Part shown: positions 12,301-24,945 of the stretch, one piece after another | How positions within the stretch are numbered: position 1 is the stretch's first letter | How the letters are laid out: each line of letters begins with the position of its first letter | Origin: Ptychodera flava | Lineage: Eukaryota > Hemichordata > Enteropneusta > Ptychoderidae | Length of the DNA stretch: 64,000 nt | NCBI RefSeq assembly: GCF_041260155.1 | Contig: NC_091935.1 | Location: forward strand, 8,459,501-8,523,500 | Reading direction: 5' to 3' | Program-made: the position numbers and the translations under genes | Notes under the pieces: model-generated | What the model was told of the DNA's origin: nothing | Databases searched by the model: none | Seen by the model: only the letters and a program-made list of their open reading frames with translations

Positions 12301-15300
12301 CTATCAACAAGTTTGACACCTTTCCTTTCAAGTTGATCGGGAACTGTATGACTATTATCAACCAGAAAATTCTTAACACTCCTGCATGAAACTTTTTTCC
12401 TGCTTTCTCTTTATTTCAGATAAATGGAACTTTCTTCATTGACACTTCTCTCAAAAACATGACACAGCTCTAAAATAGACTGGAAGAAAAGTGTTGATTT
12501 TACACATGCAAGTGCAATTCTCAATCAACACAGTACATTTTGTGTCATTAAATAACACACCTAGTGTTTCCGAAATAATTCACTATATTTTAGCACGTAA
12601 TTTCCCGGACGGCATCACACACGGCAGCGGGTTAGTTAGCATGGAGGAGACAGCGATATCTCTTTGCTTTCAAAATTTTCTTCACCGTGCTAAAGCAATA
12701 TCAACTGGGTTCAAATCGGGGAATACCCGGGGTAAAACTATACTCTTTTTCAAGGGTTTCAAGCCAGTAGAATAGAATCAATTCAACTTCGTTGCGATGA
12801 ATCGGTGCGTTGTCAGCGATGTACAGTGCTGTAAAATGTTAGCTTGTTGCAGAGCACGCTGTCCATCCTCGCCAAACGATTGCACAGCTTCTTGGTTAAA
12901 ATGGACATATTCGTTGGTGTCAGAGCGGCAAACTCCAAACTCGGGCCTAGTCGAGCCAAGCTTACCCTCGCTTAGCCCAGCTGAACCCTTTAGGTCATAG
13001 ATCGAAAATGTCCGTACGAGCTGTACGGCTTTTCTTTCGTAGTACGACGTAATACTGCACGTCGTGATTGTAGACTAGAAAGTGTGTGGGAAACGTTCGC
13101 TGCGAGCTGTAATCTAACACCAAAGGCTCAATTTGTTGCAAACGTTTACTTTTCTAATGATAAGCAACATGTAGACTCGTCAAGCTCTGCAAGGCAAACC
13201 GGACACTCCATCAAATTCCACTGTATTCTAGTACAACATGCACAGACTAGAACACAGGTCTGCAAGCTTCAACAGCTTTGGCATACAAATAAGTGGAAGG
13301 AACTACAGCATCAGAATCATTTGCATTCATCGGAAAAAAAAATCCTGAGGTTACCACAAATTCATGACACCATAGGTTTTGCAAATGTTTGTTTGACTGT
13401 TTTTCTTCACACAAAGCAATAAGCCAGGAAACATTTTAAGTGATTTGACACCCAGTAAGCATGCTCCATGGGTGTATGTCAGTGTTCCATATAGAAAGAT
13501 AAAATACTTAGCTATAGTTATTAATGACGTTACTTGGCAACCAATGATTTCAACATACGTGTATGTTTGCATGAATAAAAGCAAAATTACAAGATGTAAT
13601 CTAATGTAGGTTTGAAAAAAGGTAAATGAAAAAGTCCCTTTAAGAGTTTTGATAATTTTTAAACTTCTTCCTTTGTTTTCAAATGTCCCCAAATAATATT
13701 TTTAGTGTTCCAACGTTATACAGTGTTTGACAAAATGAAAGTTTCAAATGATTATCTAAATTTTATTTGAAAGCAGTAAAGGACTGATTTCATTAATGTA
13801 GTAGAGTCAATGTCTTGTGTGATTTTCCCACACAGGGAGTGGTATACCTGGTTTTGTTACAACGATAGAAGCAGAGATTATCAACAAACCGATAGAAACT
13901 CTGAAATTGGCTATTCCATCGGGTCTCTACACGATACAAAATAATCTATTATTTATAGCTTTATCAAATTTAGATGCTGCAACTTACCAGGTAAGAAACT
14001 TGTGAAAAAAAAACAAAATTTTGTCAGTAGTGTATGTTTGTGATTATTTCTTGTTCCATTCAAGTTTTTTTTAATTCAAGGCAATTCATTGTGATTTTCA
14101 TTCAGATGGAAAGCCAGCTTTTCCTTTTAGACCAAATAAAAACATTGTGTTTCTAGTAACATGCCTATGAATATTAGGGTAGGTGAGTCAGAGGATTTTT
14201 AAATATTTTTCTCTGTGTTTGGCTGAGACCCATAAAATGGGGTTTAAATTTAGAGAATTTACTCAAAATATTTTGATAATGCAAAAAAAATGTCTGCGGT
14301 CGGCCAGTTTTTCTTGGGTACATTGTAGGTCAGGTTACCGGAAATACACATATCAGCACAACTTGTATGCCATTTATGTAATGTTCAATGTTATCGCTGA
14401 TGACCAAATTTTGATATGGAAAATACTTTATATGTCAGCATTCTTCAGTGAGAAGAACATGAAAATATACCTACCAGTACGTGTAAAATGATGAAATACA
14501 TTGTGAAATGTTGTAGCTATTGCAATTATATCCCAACACTGGCAAAAATAGTGCACATTCTCAATGACAAACTGAAAAAGTAATATCAGATATATCCATT
14601 ATTTTCCTCTTCGATATCACCTCAGTTTTCAGTATTTTCAATACTGTGCATATCATGTAATATTGTGTATTTCACAGGTTACATATCAACTGAAAATCTT
14701 AACAACAGCCATGTTTTCCGTATTGATGCTCGGAAAGAAGCTAAACACCCTGAAATGGGTGTCACTAGTCATGCTGATGGCTGGGGTAGCTTTAGTACAG
14801 GTAAAAGAAGTGACTTTTTTTCATTGCATATATATTACCCTAGGGCATTGTGGGATATCTCTTGTAAGTAAATAAGCTAGGTATGAATTTGTAGAGGTCA
14901 GGTTTTTTGTAAACAGCAGAATATCAGCAAATGTTACAAGGGGTTACCCTGCAATTTGCTGGAGTTTCTCTCTAGAAAGAGTCACAGCCATGTTAGAGGA
15001 CTGTTATCAAACTGAACTTTCAGTACCTCTTTGGTATATAATATTGCTGCCTCATGAATCGGCCAGTAACCATACATTTTAACAGTTGTTTGGTATATTT
15101 GCTCTATCTGACTATCAATTTCCTTTCAACCATGTTTTCTTGTTGTATATCACATATATTCAGCTCTTTGATAGACTGTATGTGTGAACTGCATTGTTAT
15201 CATTGACAATGTAATTCAAGTCCAAGTGGAAATACAGTTGACAGCATGAACAAAGCACATAATAGACAAAGAGGCTGCCTGTGCAAGCCAAGTACTGGGT

Positions 15301-18300
15301 ATTTCAGCACACTGTAGGAATTCAACCAAGAATCTGGTTGATACATATAACAAAATATTGAAAATATTGTTTAGAGTTAGAATTACTTTGATAATAGACA
15401 GCCACATGCTTCCCTTTTCATATGCTGTATTTCAAAAGCTTTTTGAAGAATAGTACATATGGTCTTTTTGATTGAATAGAAGGATTTTACATAGATATTT
15501 GATAAAGCCAAACTCTGTTATTAGCTTAATACCTGTACACGTAACCATAAGGCCAAAGAAATTTCTGGTCATGGCTTTTTTCCAACAGTTGAGTGACAGT
15601 GCACGTTTTTGAAATTTTTATTTCGTTTGTTATCTTTCGGTGAGTCAGTCTGCTTTCCAAATTTATATAGTGAACAGATAATTTTCATGTGTTTTTCATG
15701 TAAATTTTGTTAGTTTAAATGCTTGATAAATGTAGTTTGTATATTATAAAAGCACATTACAGATCTTGTATTTTCAATACTTCATTTTCTCCGTTGATGA
15801 TCTTTGCTTCACAGAAACCAAAAATGGTTGAGGTGAATGCTTTCAAATAATGCGCATGGACTAGAAAAAATGCTTTCCTTGTACCTAATTGGGTTTCTTG
15901 AACATACCTGCTATTTGCATATGGTTCCTTTGCTTCAAATAAGAATCTTTAACCTTTTGAGAGCTATAATTTTCCTGCCAAATTATAGTGCAACATTTAC
16001 CAATTTTTACAGACTTTTCTGTATTTTTCAAAATAATTTTGGACCGAATGGACATAACTGGCTTGCCACAGTTTTTAGTCCCCACGGACACCGTCCGGGG
16101 GGACTTATAGGTTTGGTCATGTCCGTGCGTGCGTGCGTGCGTCCGTGTGTGCGTCCGTCCGTGCGTCCGTCCGTTCACGCAGATATCTCATAGATGCCTG
16201 GAGCGATTTCATTCAAACTTGGTACAAGGATTACTTCATATGTCATACAGATGCACGGTGATTTGTTTCGTGATACGATCCAATATGGCTGCCAGGCGAC
16301 CATTTTATTACGATTTTTTCATGTACAGAGCAACAACTCAGGCATGTTTCAACTGATTTTATTCAAAGTTGGTACAAGGAGATTGACCAATGTCATCTAT
16401 ATGCACTTCAATTTTTTTGGTGATACAATCCAATATGGCCGCTGTGCGGCCATTTTGTTACGATTTTTTCATGTACAGAGCCATAACTCAGGCATATCTC
16501 AACCGATTTTATTCAAACTTGGTACAAGGACATTGACCTATGTCATACACATGCACATTGATTTGTTTTGTAATACGATCCAATATGGCCGCCGTGTGGC
16601 CATTTTATGGCGTTTTTTCATGTCCAGAACCATAACTCAGACATGTATCAAGCGATTTTATTCAAAGTTGGTAAAAGGAGATTGACCAATGTCATACATA
16701 TGCACGTTAATTTGTTTTGTGATACGATTGGTCATACATTTGCACGTTAATTTGTTTTGTGATACAATTCAATATAGCTGCTGTGCGGCCATTTTGTTAT
16801 GATTTTTTCATGTCCTGAACTCAGACATGTATCAAGCGAATTTATTCAAAAGTATTTTTATCACAGTATTTTTATCACAGACCTAATGAAGAGGACTCTA
16901 TCCTCTCTGAGGACCTGTAATCAAAGTACCCATTAACAAGTGGGGACTGTGTCATCATCGATGACTTATTGATCAAAATTTTGGAAAAAATTGTCCATGT
17001 CAGAAAAACAATTGAATAGGTGATATTTTGTACAGGTGATAAAAATTGACTTTGGCTGTCAAAGGGTTAATGTCCCTGACTCAAAACAGTGTCATTTTAA
17101 AGATGAAGATCTTTGTCACTCTAACCCCAGATGCCAGCAGAGGACTCCAGTACGGAAGAAAAATCATTGTCAACGACCAGTCAGGTAGTGGGTCTTATAG
17201 CAGTGTTGAGTGCTTGCTTTTCCAGCGGTTTTGCCGGTGTTTATTTTGAAAAAATTCTCAAAGGAACGAAACAGTCAATATGGCTAAGGAATATACAACT
17301 TGGTAAGTTCCAATGGTTACTGTCCAACAATTAATCTTAGTCTGTAATACAATTGATGTAATAGAGAATTTAATTTACCTTTCAATCTTGAAAGCAGAAA
17401 CATTGACATACAAGTACGCCGATGCTTTAGTCCAATTTCAGCTCTTTTGTTGCATTTTGATGCTTAGCAGCATTTGTAAAGTGTGTTTGTCTGTATTCAC
17501 AGTCCGCATGACAACATACGGCAGGTATAGTGTAATTGTTTTTACTACGACCAAATGACACATGTTAATAGATCGAAAAGTCGAAAAGTCAGGAAAAGTC
17601 AAAATCATTTTAGATGTGTAAATTATTAATCCAGATTTTGTTGCCTGTGAGTAAACCAGGACGTAGAGATCAACTTATGTCCTTTATATTCAAATAAGTG
17701 ACAGTTTTGGAATACTCAGTAAATTATTATGAGACAGTGACATTAAATCTTATTAAATTATCTCTCTTTCACGCCGTTGAAAAGCTGTGTTAAGTGTGAA
17801 TATTTTCACACTTAAACTGTTTTATGATGTCTCATTGTTGCCATGGTAATATAGATCAATGTCACTACTGTTTTTGTTATGTCACAGGTGTGTTTGGTAC
17901 TTTGTTTGGTTTGTTGGGGGTGTTCTGGTATGACGGAGAGGCAGTTAAAACAAATGGATTCCTCCAGGGTTACAACAATATGACCTGGGTTGTCATCTCA
18001 CTGCAGGTAAAAAAAAAACCAATTGCTAAATGAGTCTGTGACTGTATGTTAGAGTTCACCTGAGTAAAACTCAACCATGATCATTTAAAAATTCAACCTT
18101 ACACCCTTGAAAAAAGAACACATTATGTCAGAGAAAGCACTATCATTCCTTGCAGTGAAATTTAAGCAAAGAAAACTAGGATTGTCTCACATTAGATACT
18201 CAAATATCTGTTACAATGGTGTATAGCATAAAGTCGCATACATTTTACTGGGCCTGTTTACATTTATTCTTGTCTACCACTCAAAATACTCCCTGTACAA

Positions 18301-19243
18301 AATACAGTGTGTGCCTTGAACAATTCTAACTCAGTCACAAAAATAAAACAGGCTACCCAAAGCAGATAATAACTGAAGACTGAACATTGTGTTGGTCATC
18401 ATATTTCTGTTTGAAGATGTCGGTATCTTACCATGAATAATTTATTCCAGGCATTCGGTGGATTGGTCATAGCAGCAGTTATCAAGTATGCAGACAATAT
18501 TCTCAAAGGTTTTGCAACGTCTCTGTCAATAATATTATCAACAGTAGTCTCCTATTACTGGCTCAATGATTTTGTTCCAACGATGTAAGTATCTGAGTTC
18601 TCTTGATTACAATTTTAGCCGTGTTTTATAATAGGTAGAATGCACCTCAGGGACAGATATTTGGACTTTTGTGTTTTAACAAGTCGGTCTTTTCTGATCA
18701 ACCACTTGTGGGAGGTTATTTTGAAGCTCTTTGTGTAAGAAAAATTTTCACTGGCTTAGTTTATTGAAAATTGAAGTTTTTTTAATTTTTCCTCAAAGAG
18801 TTAACTCGGCCATTTTAAATTTCAAATATTGGCAAATGTTAAGTAATTTGTTTCCCTAGTACCAAATATTGCACGGTGACCCTTGACCCTTTTTATTTTT
18901 TATTTTGTAAAAAAAGGGTTGAAAGTTCCATTGATTAAAGTTTTAGCAAAAATGTAAGTCTTCCACTGTCAAGGCAAAAATGATCAAGGCAGCATGGAAA
19001 TGAACCAGATTAGCATATTCCACTGAGCTGCAAGACAATTAAATGTACCAGTGTATCAAACTGTAACTAGATTTGCATTCACATCATATCTGAAGAAAAC
19101 AACTGTATGTTTCATGAAGGTGTATTCTGTTCTGGTTTATGTCACACAGATATTTCTTCATTGGAGCTTCATTTGTGATAGCAGCTACATTCCTGTACAG
19201 CCGGGAACCAAAAGTGATCTCTGGTAAGCCTATTCCAGTCTAG
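9343..19243 (+). CDS. SLC35A3: UDP-N-acetylglucosamine/UDP-galactose transporter, SLC35A3-like
   Basis: This encodes a Golgi membrane antiporter of the nucleotide-sugar transporter family, about ten membrane helices, that brings UDP-GlcNAc (or UDP-Gal) into the lumen for glycosylation. Coding exons: 9343-9532, 13836-13990, 14678-14800, 17131-17302, 17888-18006, 18451-18584, 19150-19243. All junctions are GT-AG and all phases join. The sum is 987 nt, or 328 aa plus stop, against about 325 aa for human SLC35A3. Family landmarks are [20 protein letters not shown] near the N-terminus, [54 protein letters not shown] and [18 protein letters not shown]. The start is the first ATG after an acceptor (TTTTCCAG|AAG ATG) and matches the family N-terminus. 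The last exon reads through a possible donor (TCTG|GTAAGC) to a stop at 19241-19243, so a further 3' exon is possible. SLC35A2 is the alternative paralogue; overall similarity favours A3. Confidence 0.93.
9861..10085. mobile_element. piggyBac-like MITE, family 1, copy 1
   Basis: About 225 bp in SLC35A3 intron 1. It starts TTAACCCTTTGAGTGC and ends GCGCTCAAAGGGTTTAA, giving inverted CCCTTTGAG ends next to TTAA. TTAA target sites and CCC starts are the piggyBac pattern. It has no coding capacity. Confidence 0.7.
11322..11542 (+). repeat. Exact tandem duplication, 116-bp period
   Basis: A stretch of about 104 bp beginning CAGCAAAGCTACCATCTG at 11322 recurs without visible difference at 11438. 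It lies in intron 1 of the SLC35A3-like gene. Identity this high means a recent duplication or an assembly artefact. Confidence 0.85.
11698..11783. mobile_element. Short MITE, family 2 (CCCTTTCACC ends), copy 1
   Basis: The element runs from CTTTCACCCCAATTTTCCTG to GTGGTGAAAGGGTTA, with inverted TTTCACC/GGTGAAA ends. Related copies lie near 21423, 43358 and 45857. Confidence 0.55.
11911..13225 (-). mobile_element. Tc1/mariner-superfamily DNA transposon relic with long TIRs
   Basis: The ends are TA-CAGTGGAATTTGAT (11911) and ATCAAATTCCACTG-TA (13225), so the element is flanked by TA. Terminal inverted repeats extend about 170 bp on each side (11913 to about 12083; about 13060 to 13223) with scattered differences. 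The minus strand between them encodes pieces of an IS630/Tc1-type transposase. [15 protein letters not shown] at about 12816-12775 is the second catalytic Asp block. PDLNPVD at about 12727-12707 stands where the family has SPDLNP. Frameshifts and stops lie between the pieces, so it is dead. It sits in intron 1 of the SLC35A3-like gene, opposite to the gene. Confidence 0.8.
15949..17070. mobile_element. piggyBac-like MITE, family 1, copy 2, split by another element
   Basis: The outer parts match the MITE at 9861. The left part (15949-16074) starts TTAACCTTTTGAGAGC and the right part (about 16970-17070) ends CTGTCAAAGGGTTAA. TTAA is kept on both sides. The middle is taken up by a nested element with tandem units. 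It lies in SLC35A3 intron 3. Confidence 0.75.
16075..16970. mobile_element. Nested element with AGTCCCCAC ends and 149-bp tandem units
   Basis: It begins TTAGTCCCCACGGACACC and, near its right end, carries the complement GTGGGGACT (16940-16948). After a (GTGCGTCC)-rich stretch (16120-16175) come about four tandem units. The block CATGT(A/C)CAGA recurs at 16320, 16469 and 16619 (periods 149 and 150), with a shortened unit at about 16810. Units contain TTTATTCAAA(C/G)TTGGTACAAGG and CCAATATGGCCGC. There is no ORF. It sits inside the family 1 MITE, so it is younger than that copy. Confidence 0.75.
18633..18990 (+). mobile_element. MITE family 3 (AGGTAGAATGCGCC), copy 1
   Basis: It starts AGGTAGAATGCACCTCAGGG, then GACAGATATTTGGAC, and contains CCATTTTAAATTTCAA and GCACGGTGACCCTTGA, all shared with the fuller copy at 37826. 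The right terminus is not recognisable. It lies in SLC35A3 intron 6. Confidence 0.65.
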
Positions 19244-19740
19244 TCTGGAAATCAGGCATGTTTCCACACACCACAATCGCCTTTCCCCACTAAGTCGATG
19301 CATTGGTATATCGGAAAAGTCATCACAAGCATTATGTCGAAGTTGTGCGATTTAGAAGAGTTTACAATTTCGCATAGGTTTGCAAGTGACCTTTTACAAG
19401 ATGGCCTTTGACATTGTGACCACAAGACTCATCATTAGAATGTTTAAGCCTCATTAGAATGTTTAAGCCAGATAAACCGCATGCCAGTGTAAAAATTGTA
19501 CCTGTACCGTTTTAGTGAACACAGATAGTCAATTTCTGCCAAACCCAAAACTATTGAAAATGATTGTTTACAGCAACATCTGAAAAAATGTACTTTTTTA
19601 GAATTGCTGTTTATCATTCAATGTTTATTTTTGAGGTGCGTAAATACTCTTTGGTGGGTCTGTAGCTGTGAACATGTTCTGCAACTAAGTTCTTCCCTCC
19701 ACTATGTCACAAACTGCCAAGACATGTATTAATGTGAATT

Positions 19741-19896
<156 letters not shown>

Positions 19897-21422
19897 CATA
19901 CAAACTTTTCAAGTCTAGTTTTACTTTTACAAATTTTTTTTTAGTAAATTCACATATTTACGATTATAAAATGGTCTTTTACAACTTTTTAAAGAATCAA
20001 ATCTTTTATCCAGAAGAGCTCCAAATATTATATTGCAAAAATTATACAATTAATCTGTAATCATCTTTTCAGAATTACAATTGAGTGTCAGTATAAACCT
20101 TTGTATTTGCATTACAGAATATATTACAGAGAATAGAAATAAAATTGATCGGCAAGTTTTCATGATAAATTTTATGACAATGTATTTACATTCTAGACAT
20201 TGGCAATGAAAGCTGTGATCTCAATAGGGCAATTATTCTGGCCATGAGATATCAAAATGGGCCATGCAATCACTGAAAAAGGTTCGATAATTGAAATGGC
20301 ATTGTCTCTCGTAACATATGCTGAACATGTCAATTTAGTACCAAGAGTACTATGATACATTTTATGTTGCACTTATATGTTTATCTCATAAAATCAATCT
20401 AAAACAAATGACGCTTTCACAGAAGTTGCATTTTGATGGCCCACTGCATTGTCACTTCGTGAGATTGCAGAGTCATCAGTAGCACTCTTTATACCTGACT
20501 TAGGGAGTACAGACAGGATCTTACCACAATGAAGGTAGTGTAGTAACACATGCCTAGTTTCTCTCGACTCCCTAGAATAGTAACAATGAGTAATCGCAAA
20601 CAACACACCTTTGAAGTGTTTCCACTCAAAAATGGAAACAGTCTTTGTCTCATACAGTGAACAGGATTTATTAATAGATTTGACATCAAAATGCAATGTT
20701 TAAGAAATGTTACAAAAAAAGACAATGCCACTGTAAGACAGCTAGCATTTATTGGTTAGATAAGGCAGCTTTCATTTGCAAGATTAATGTCTCACAAAGT
20801 TGTACAATGACAAACAGTAGGATTGCAACGAAGATACATGATGCTACATAATTTTATTTCTACAACACATCACAAAACTCTTAATCTTTTTTACTAGAAC
20901 TCTGTTTCAATTTTATGAAATTGAGTTTTAACCACAATCTGTATACTTCTTTTCCATTGGTGTGATTTTGTTTGAAATCTTTTTGCTGTCAAATTTTCTC
21001 AATTGTTGGGATTTTGAAGTGCTTTTGTTTACTTTCACATTTCTTTTTCCTCTAGAGTAAATGTATTTTTATTGAACAGAGATATTTTCATGCCTACTGA
21101 AATACATGTATTAATAAAATATAATTCTGCAAATACTCAATTTGCCTGTACATTACACTAGTATTAATTAATGTCTTTACTTTGTATTTCTGTACATGGT
21201 ACCACGTTTTCCATAGAAAACGATCACGGTCATGCCAACATATGTCTTATGTAGGGTACAAGTACCAAAGATTGCTTTTAAGAATTCAACTCTATGTCCA
21301 GTGTATTTCGGTATAACTCATTTTCTATTATGTCGTTGGATTCATCCATTTGGAAGGTGGGGGTGACAACTCTGTCATTTTATGTGATATTGTTAGACTC
21401 ATGATAGGTGGAGGTGAAAAGG

Positions 21423-21514
21423 TTTAACCCTTTCACCACCAGACATTGGTTCATCCCCAGTGGGCCAACATTGTGGGTAGCCTGTATTCAGAAAAACAGG
21501 GGTGTAAGGGTTGA
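21423..21514. mobile_element. Short MITE, family 2, copy 2
   Basis: It runs from TTAACCCTTTCACCACC to GGGTGTAAGGGTTGA. The ends are inverted and flanked by TTAA and a near-TTAA. The CCC start next to TTAA again suggests piggyBac-type mobilisation. Confidence 0.6.
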
Positions 21515-23395
21515 CACTATTCAATCTGAAATTTTCATAGTGTGTATCTGGCTATTACCATACTGTTACTGTGCCACACAATTTTTTTACAGTCTTTTAC
21601 ATATCTCGAAATCAGACAGTGTCTGAATATTCTTTTGTAACAAATTTTTTATGCCTTTCTTTCGCTTCTAGCTTTTGAATGTGTGTAAATGTTTGAATCT
21701 GCACAGACTCACAAACAAGTAAACATCAAATTAAATCAGAATAAATTCAAACAGAAAGTATTTATGAGCTGTAAATTTTTAGATGAATGTAGCCGTCACA
21801 GGATTTTAAAAAAATTACCATATGAAGAGTGAAATGTCAGATGTAGAAAGAACGTCAGTATGGCTTTTAAGTGCAAGGAAAATATTGTGATCTTATTGTG
21901 CAATTATTTATTTGGAAACATTATTATTGTAATAAAGTAATGCTGTAATGATTGAGCAGAGCAAATGTATATCATGGATGCTGTGTTGGCACACCAAACC
22001 ATGTTTCTTCATGGCCATATGATTTGTCTTGCGATCTAATTGATTTGTAATTTTTCAGGGGATATGATTGTGAGCATTTGCAATATTTGCATACATAAAT
22101 AATGTATTGCTTCCACGTCATTCAGTCTCAGTGAGTGAAAACCACTGTAAAATGTAAATATACTGTTGTTGTAACCGTACACAATTTCTCTACTGTCTAT
22201 ATTGTAACTTTCAGTTCTCTCCCATGTACCACATCCAGGGCATCATAAGCATTGGGTGTATGTCTCCAATATGTCCATTGCATTGACTCAAAGAAATATG
22301 CTTAATATCACTCATTCAGTGTGGAATTTGAAGAGGGACTGTGATTTAAATGAAGTTTATGGCTATTGGTCTCATTGTTGTATTACCATGACATAAGAAT
22401 GGCATTATGGAAATGACAATAGGAATTAAAAACTTTCCCAGACATCTGTGAGCAGAAATTGTGACTTTAATATATTACTGAAATAGCACTATTTTGGATT
22501 GTAAGGTTGTCACCAATAGCAATCTTGTATGCATAATTTCTGAATGTCTTGAAAAAAACTGGAAAATGTTAATGTTATACATATTAATGACAGGATCATG
22601 TGATCAATTTCAATCTGCTTGATCGACAATAGTGAATGCTGTCAATAAAAATAAAGTGGCGAGTCATTCATTGAAATCAAATACACAGATTATTGTTGAC
22701 AGGGTGCATTCAATGTATTGTAATTTCTTTTGACACCTTAAAATATTCATTTAGTCGTCAAAATATCAGTGATATAATTTCTTGGATGTTCACACTGCAA
22801 AGCATTCTGGGTGGCTACACCAATGTGATCTGTTGGTTACCATGTCAACACCTCTTGAAGGTATTAAACTCGTGGATGATCAATGATGTAAACTGACATT
22901 TTCAGAAGGGTAGAAAAAGGCCACTCACGCTCATGCCGGGAAGCAAAAACCACCTAGAAGCTTTGAATAGTATATTTATAGACTATGTGTGTACTATTTA
23001 CTCCAATAAAGTGAAGCAACTGGGCTTTACTGTTTCTGATTATTGTGTCAAATTATTTCTTTTGACAACTTTCAGTTGTTTTTCTGTACAGATTAGAAAA
23101 TTCAATAAACCAAATCATGTTTTTACCATACACAGCGAAATCTGTTTATTGACATTCATTTATAGCAGCTCTGTAATTTCTTATGCAGGTGTCAAAACCG
23201 ACACCACACATTATTCAATAAAAGCATCGAAAGTTACAGATACTGTACCTGAAATCTGTTGTATGCCATTGAAGCGAACTGATGTCAGTGACAATTATTA
23301 TAGTCCAGATTGTCATTGATCATGACGTGGTATGGGAAACTGATCAGACAACCTGGCGAAACTTGATCTATAGGACAACCAGATATGAACTGTAA

Positions 23396-24833
23396 ATGCT
23401 CACGTGTTTCATTATATATTGCAGTCATGTGTAAATTTGAACCTTTGCCACATGTTTGCAACTTCATTGAAAGTATTATGATCAACATAATGAACAATAT
23501 TCACCATAGATTAACTCTATAGGTCATTAAGTATTCAAATACGCAATTACCTAAAATAGAAATAATTAATTTCTTTGACTGCTGTCACTGTATCAACTCT
23601 TTAGTGTAATTGCCTCTTGTCAAGTCCTTCAAACTAAATATTCCAAACTTTGAAAGCTCATTAGATATGCAAACTATAATTAGCTGACATGAAAACTTAA
23701 GTGCGAAATGACTTCCAATATTGGTATAACCTGGTATAATCATCAATGTACATAGCATGTTATGCCAACTTTGATCAAATAAATCCAAGTATATATCCCT
23801 AATTAGGAAAGTTCATTAAATACACAAATTAGGAATTGGCTGAAGCAAAAATGCTTAATGCCTTTCAATAATGTTAGCCTACATAATAGTATCTTTAATG
23901 TACATAGCAAGTTTCATCAATTTTGGTCATGTAAATTCAAATATATATCCCTAATTTCAAAAATTCATTAAATATGCAAATTAGGAGCTGGATGAAGTAA
24001 AAATGCTTAATGACTTTCAGTAACGTCGTATCATAGTATATTTATGTACATAGCAAGTTTCGTCAACTTTGGTCTAGTCAATACAGATAAATATCCCAAA
24101 TTATGAAAGTTCATTAAATATGCAAATAAGGAATTGGCTAATGTTCAAATGCTTAATGACTTTCAATAATGTTCTATCATAGTATCTTTAATGTACATAG
24201 CCAGTTTCGTCAACTGTGGTCTCGTCAATTCAGATAAATACCCCTAATTAGGAAAGTTCATAAAATATGCAAATTAGGAATTGGCTGAAGTAAAAATGCT
24301 TAATGACATTTAATAATGTTCTATCATAGTATCTTTAATGTACATAGCAAGTTTCATCAATTTTGGTCATGTAAATTCAAATATATATCCTTAATTTCAA
24401 AAGGTCATTAAATATGCAAATTAGGATTTGGATGTAGTAAAAATGCTTATTGACTTTCAGTAATGTTAAATCATAGTATCCTCAATATGCATACCAAGTT
24501 TCGGCAAGTTTGATCGAGTAAATTCAGATATATATGCCTAATTAGTAGATTTCATTAAATATGCAAATTAGTAATTATCTTTCACGTCACCCCTTAATAA
24601 CTTGCACAGCTGATATATCTTGATGTGATCAACATTTGTAGCAAATCTCATCAAATTGTGTGCAGTCGTTCTCAATGTATAGCCGGTTTTTCTAAAATCA
24701 TTAATTATGCAAATGAGCAAAAAGTAAGCAAGCCACACCCACCAAAAACTAATCAGTTCTTGCCATTTGCAAACTGAATCTATGTACCAGATTTGATTCT
24801 GATCTGATGAGCCGTTTTTGAGATATTGAGCAC

Positions 24834-24876
<43 letters not shown>

Positions 24877-24945
24877 CACACACACAGACACACAGACAGA
24901 CAGACATCGCTGCGACATATGCTCACGTGTGTTTACACGTGAGCA
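23396..24945. mobile_element. Element with CACGTG ends and about six 147-bp tandem units
   Basis: The left edge has TGCTCACGTGTTT (23398) and the right edge the palindrome GCTCACGTGTGTTTACACGTGAGC (24920-24945). Inside are about six tandem units: the block GTACATAGCAAGTTTC(A/G)TC recurs near 23747, 23898, 24045, 24190, 24339 and 24483, with spacings of 144-151 bp. Each unit also has ATTAAATATGCAAATTAGG. A (GACA)n tract (24836-24905) closes the right side. There is no coding capacity. The superfamily is unknown; a non-autonomous transposon with an internal minisatellite fits. Confidence 0.7.
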
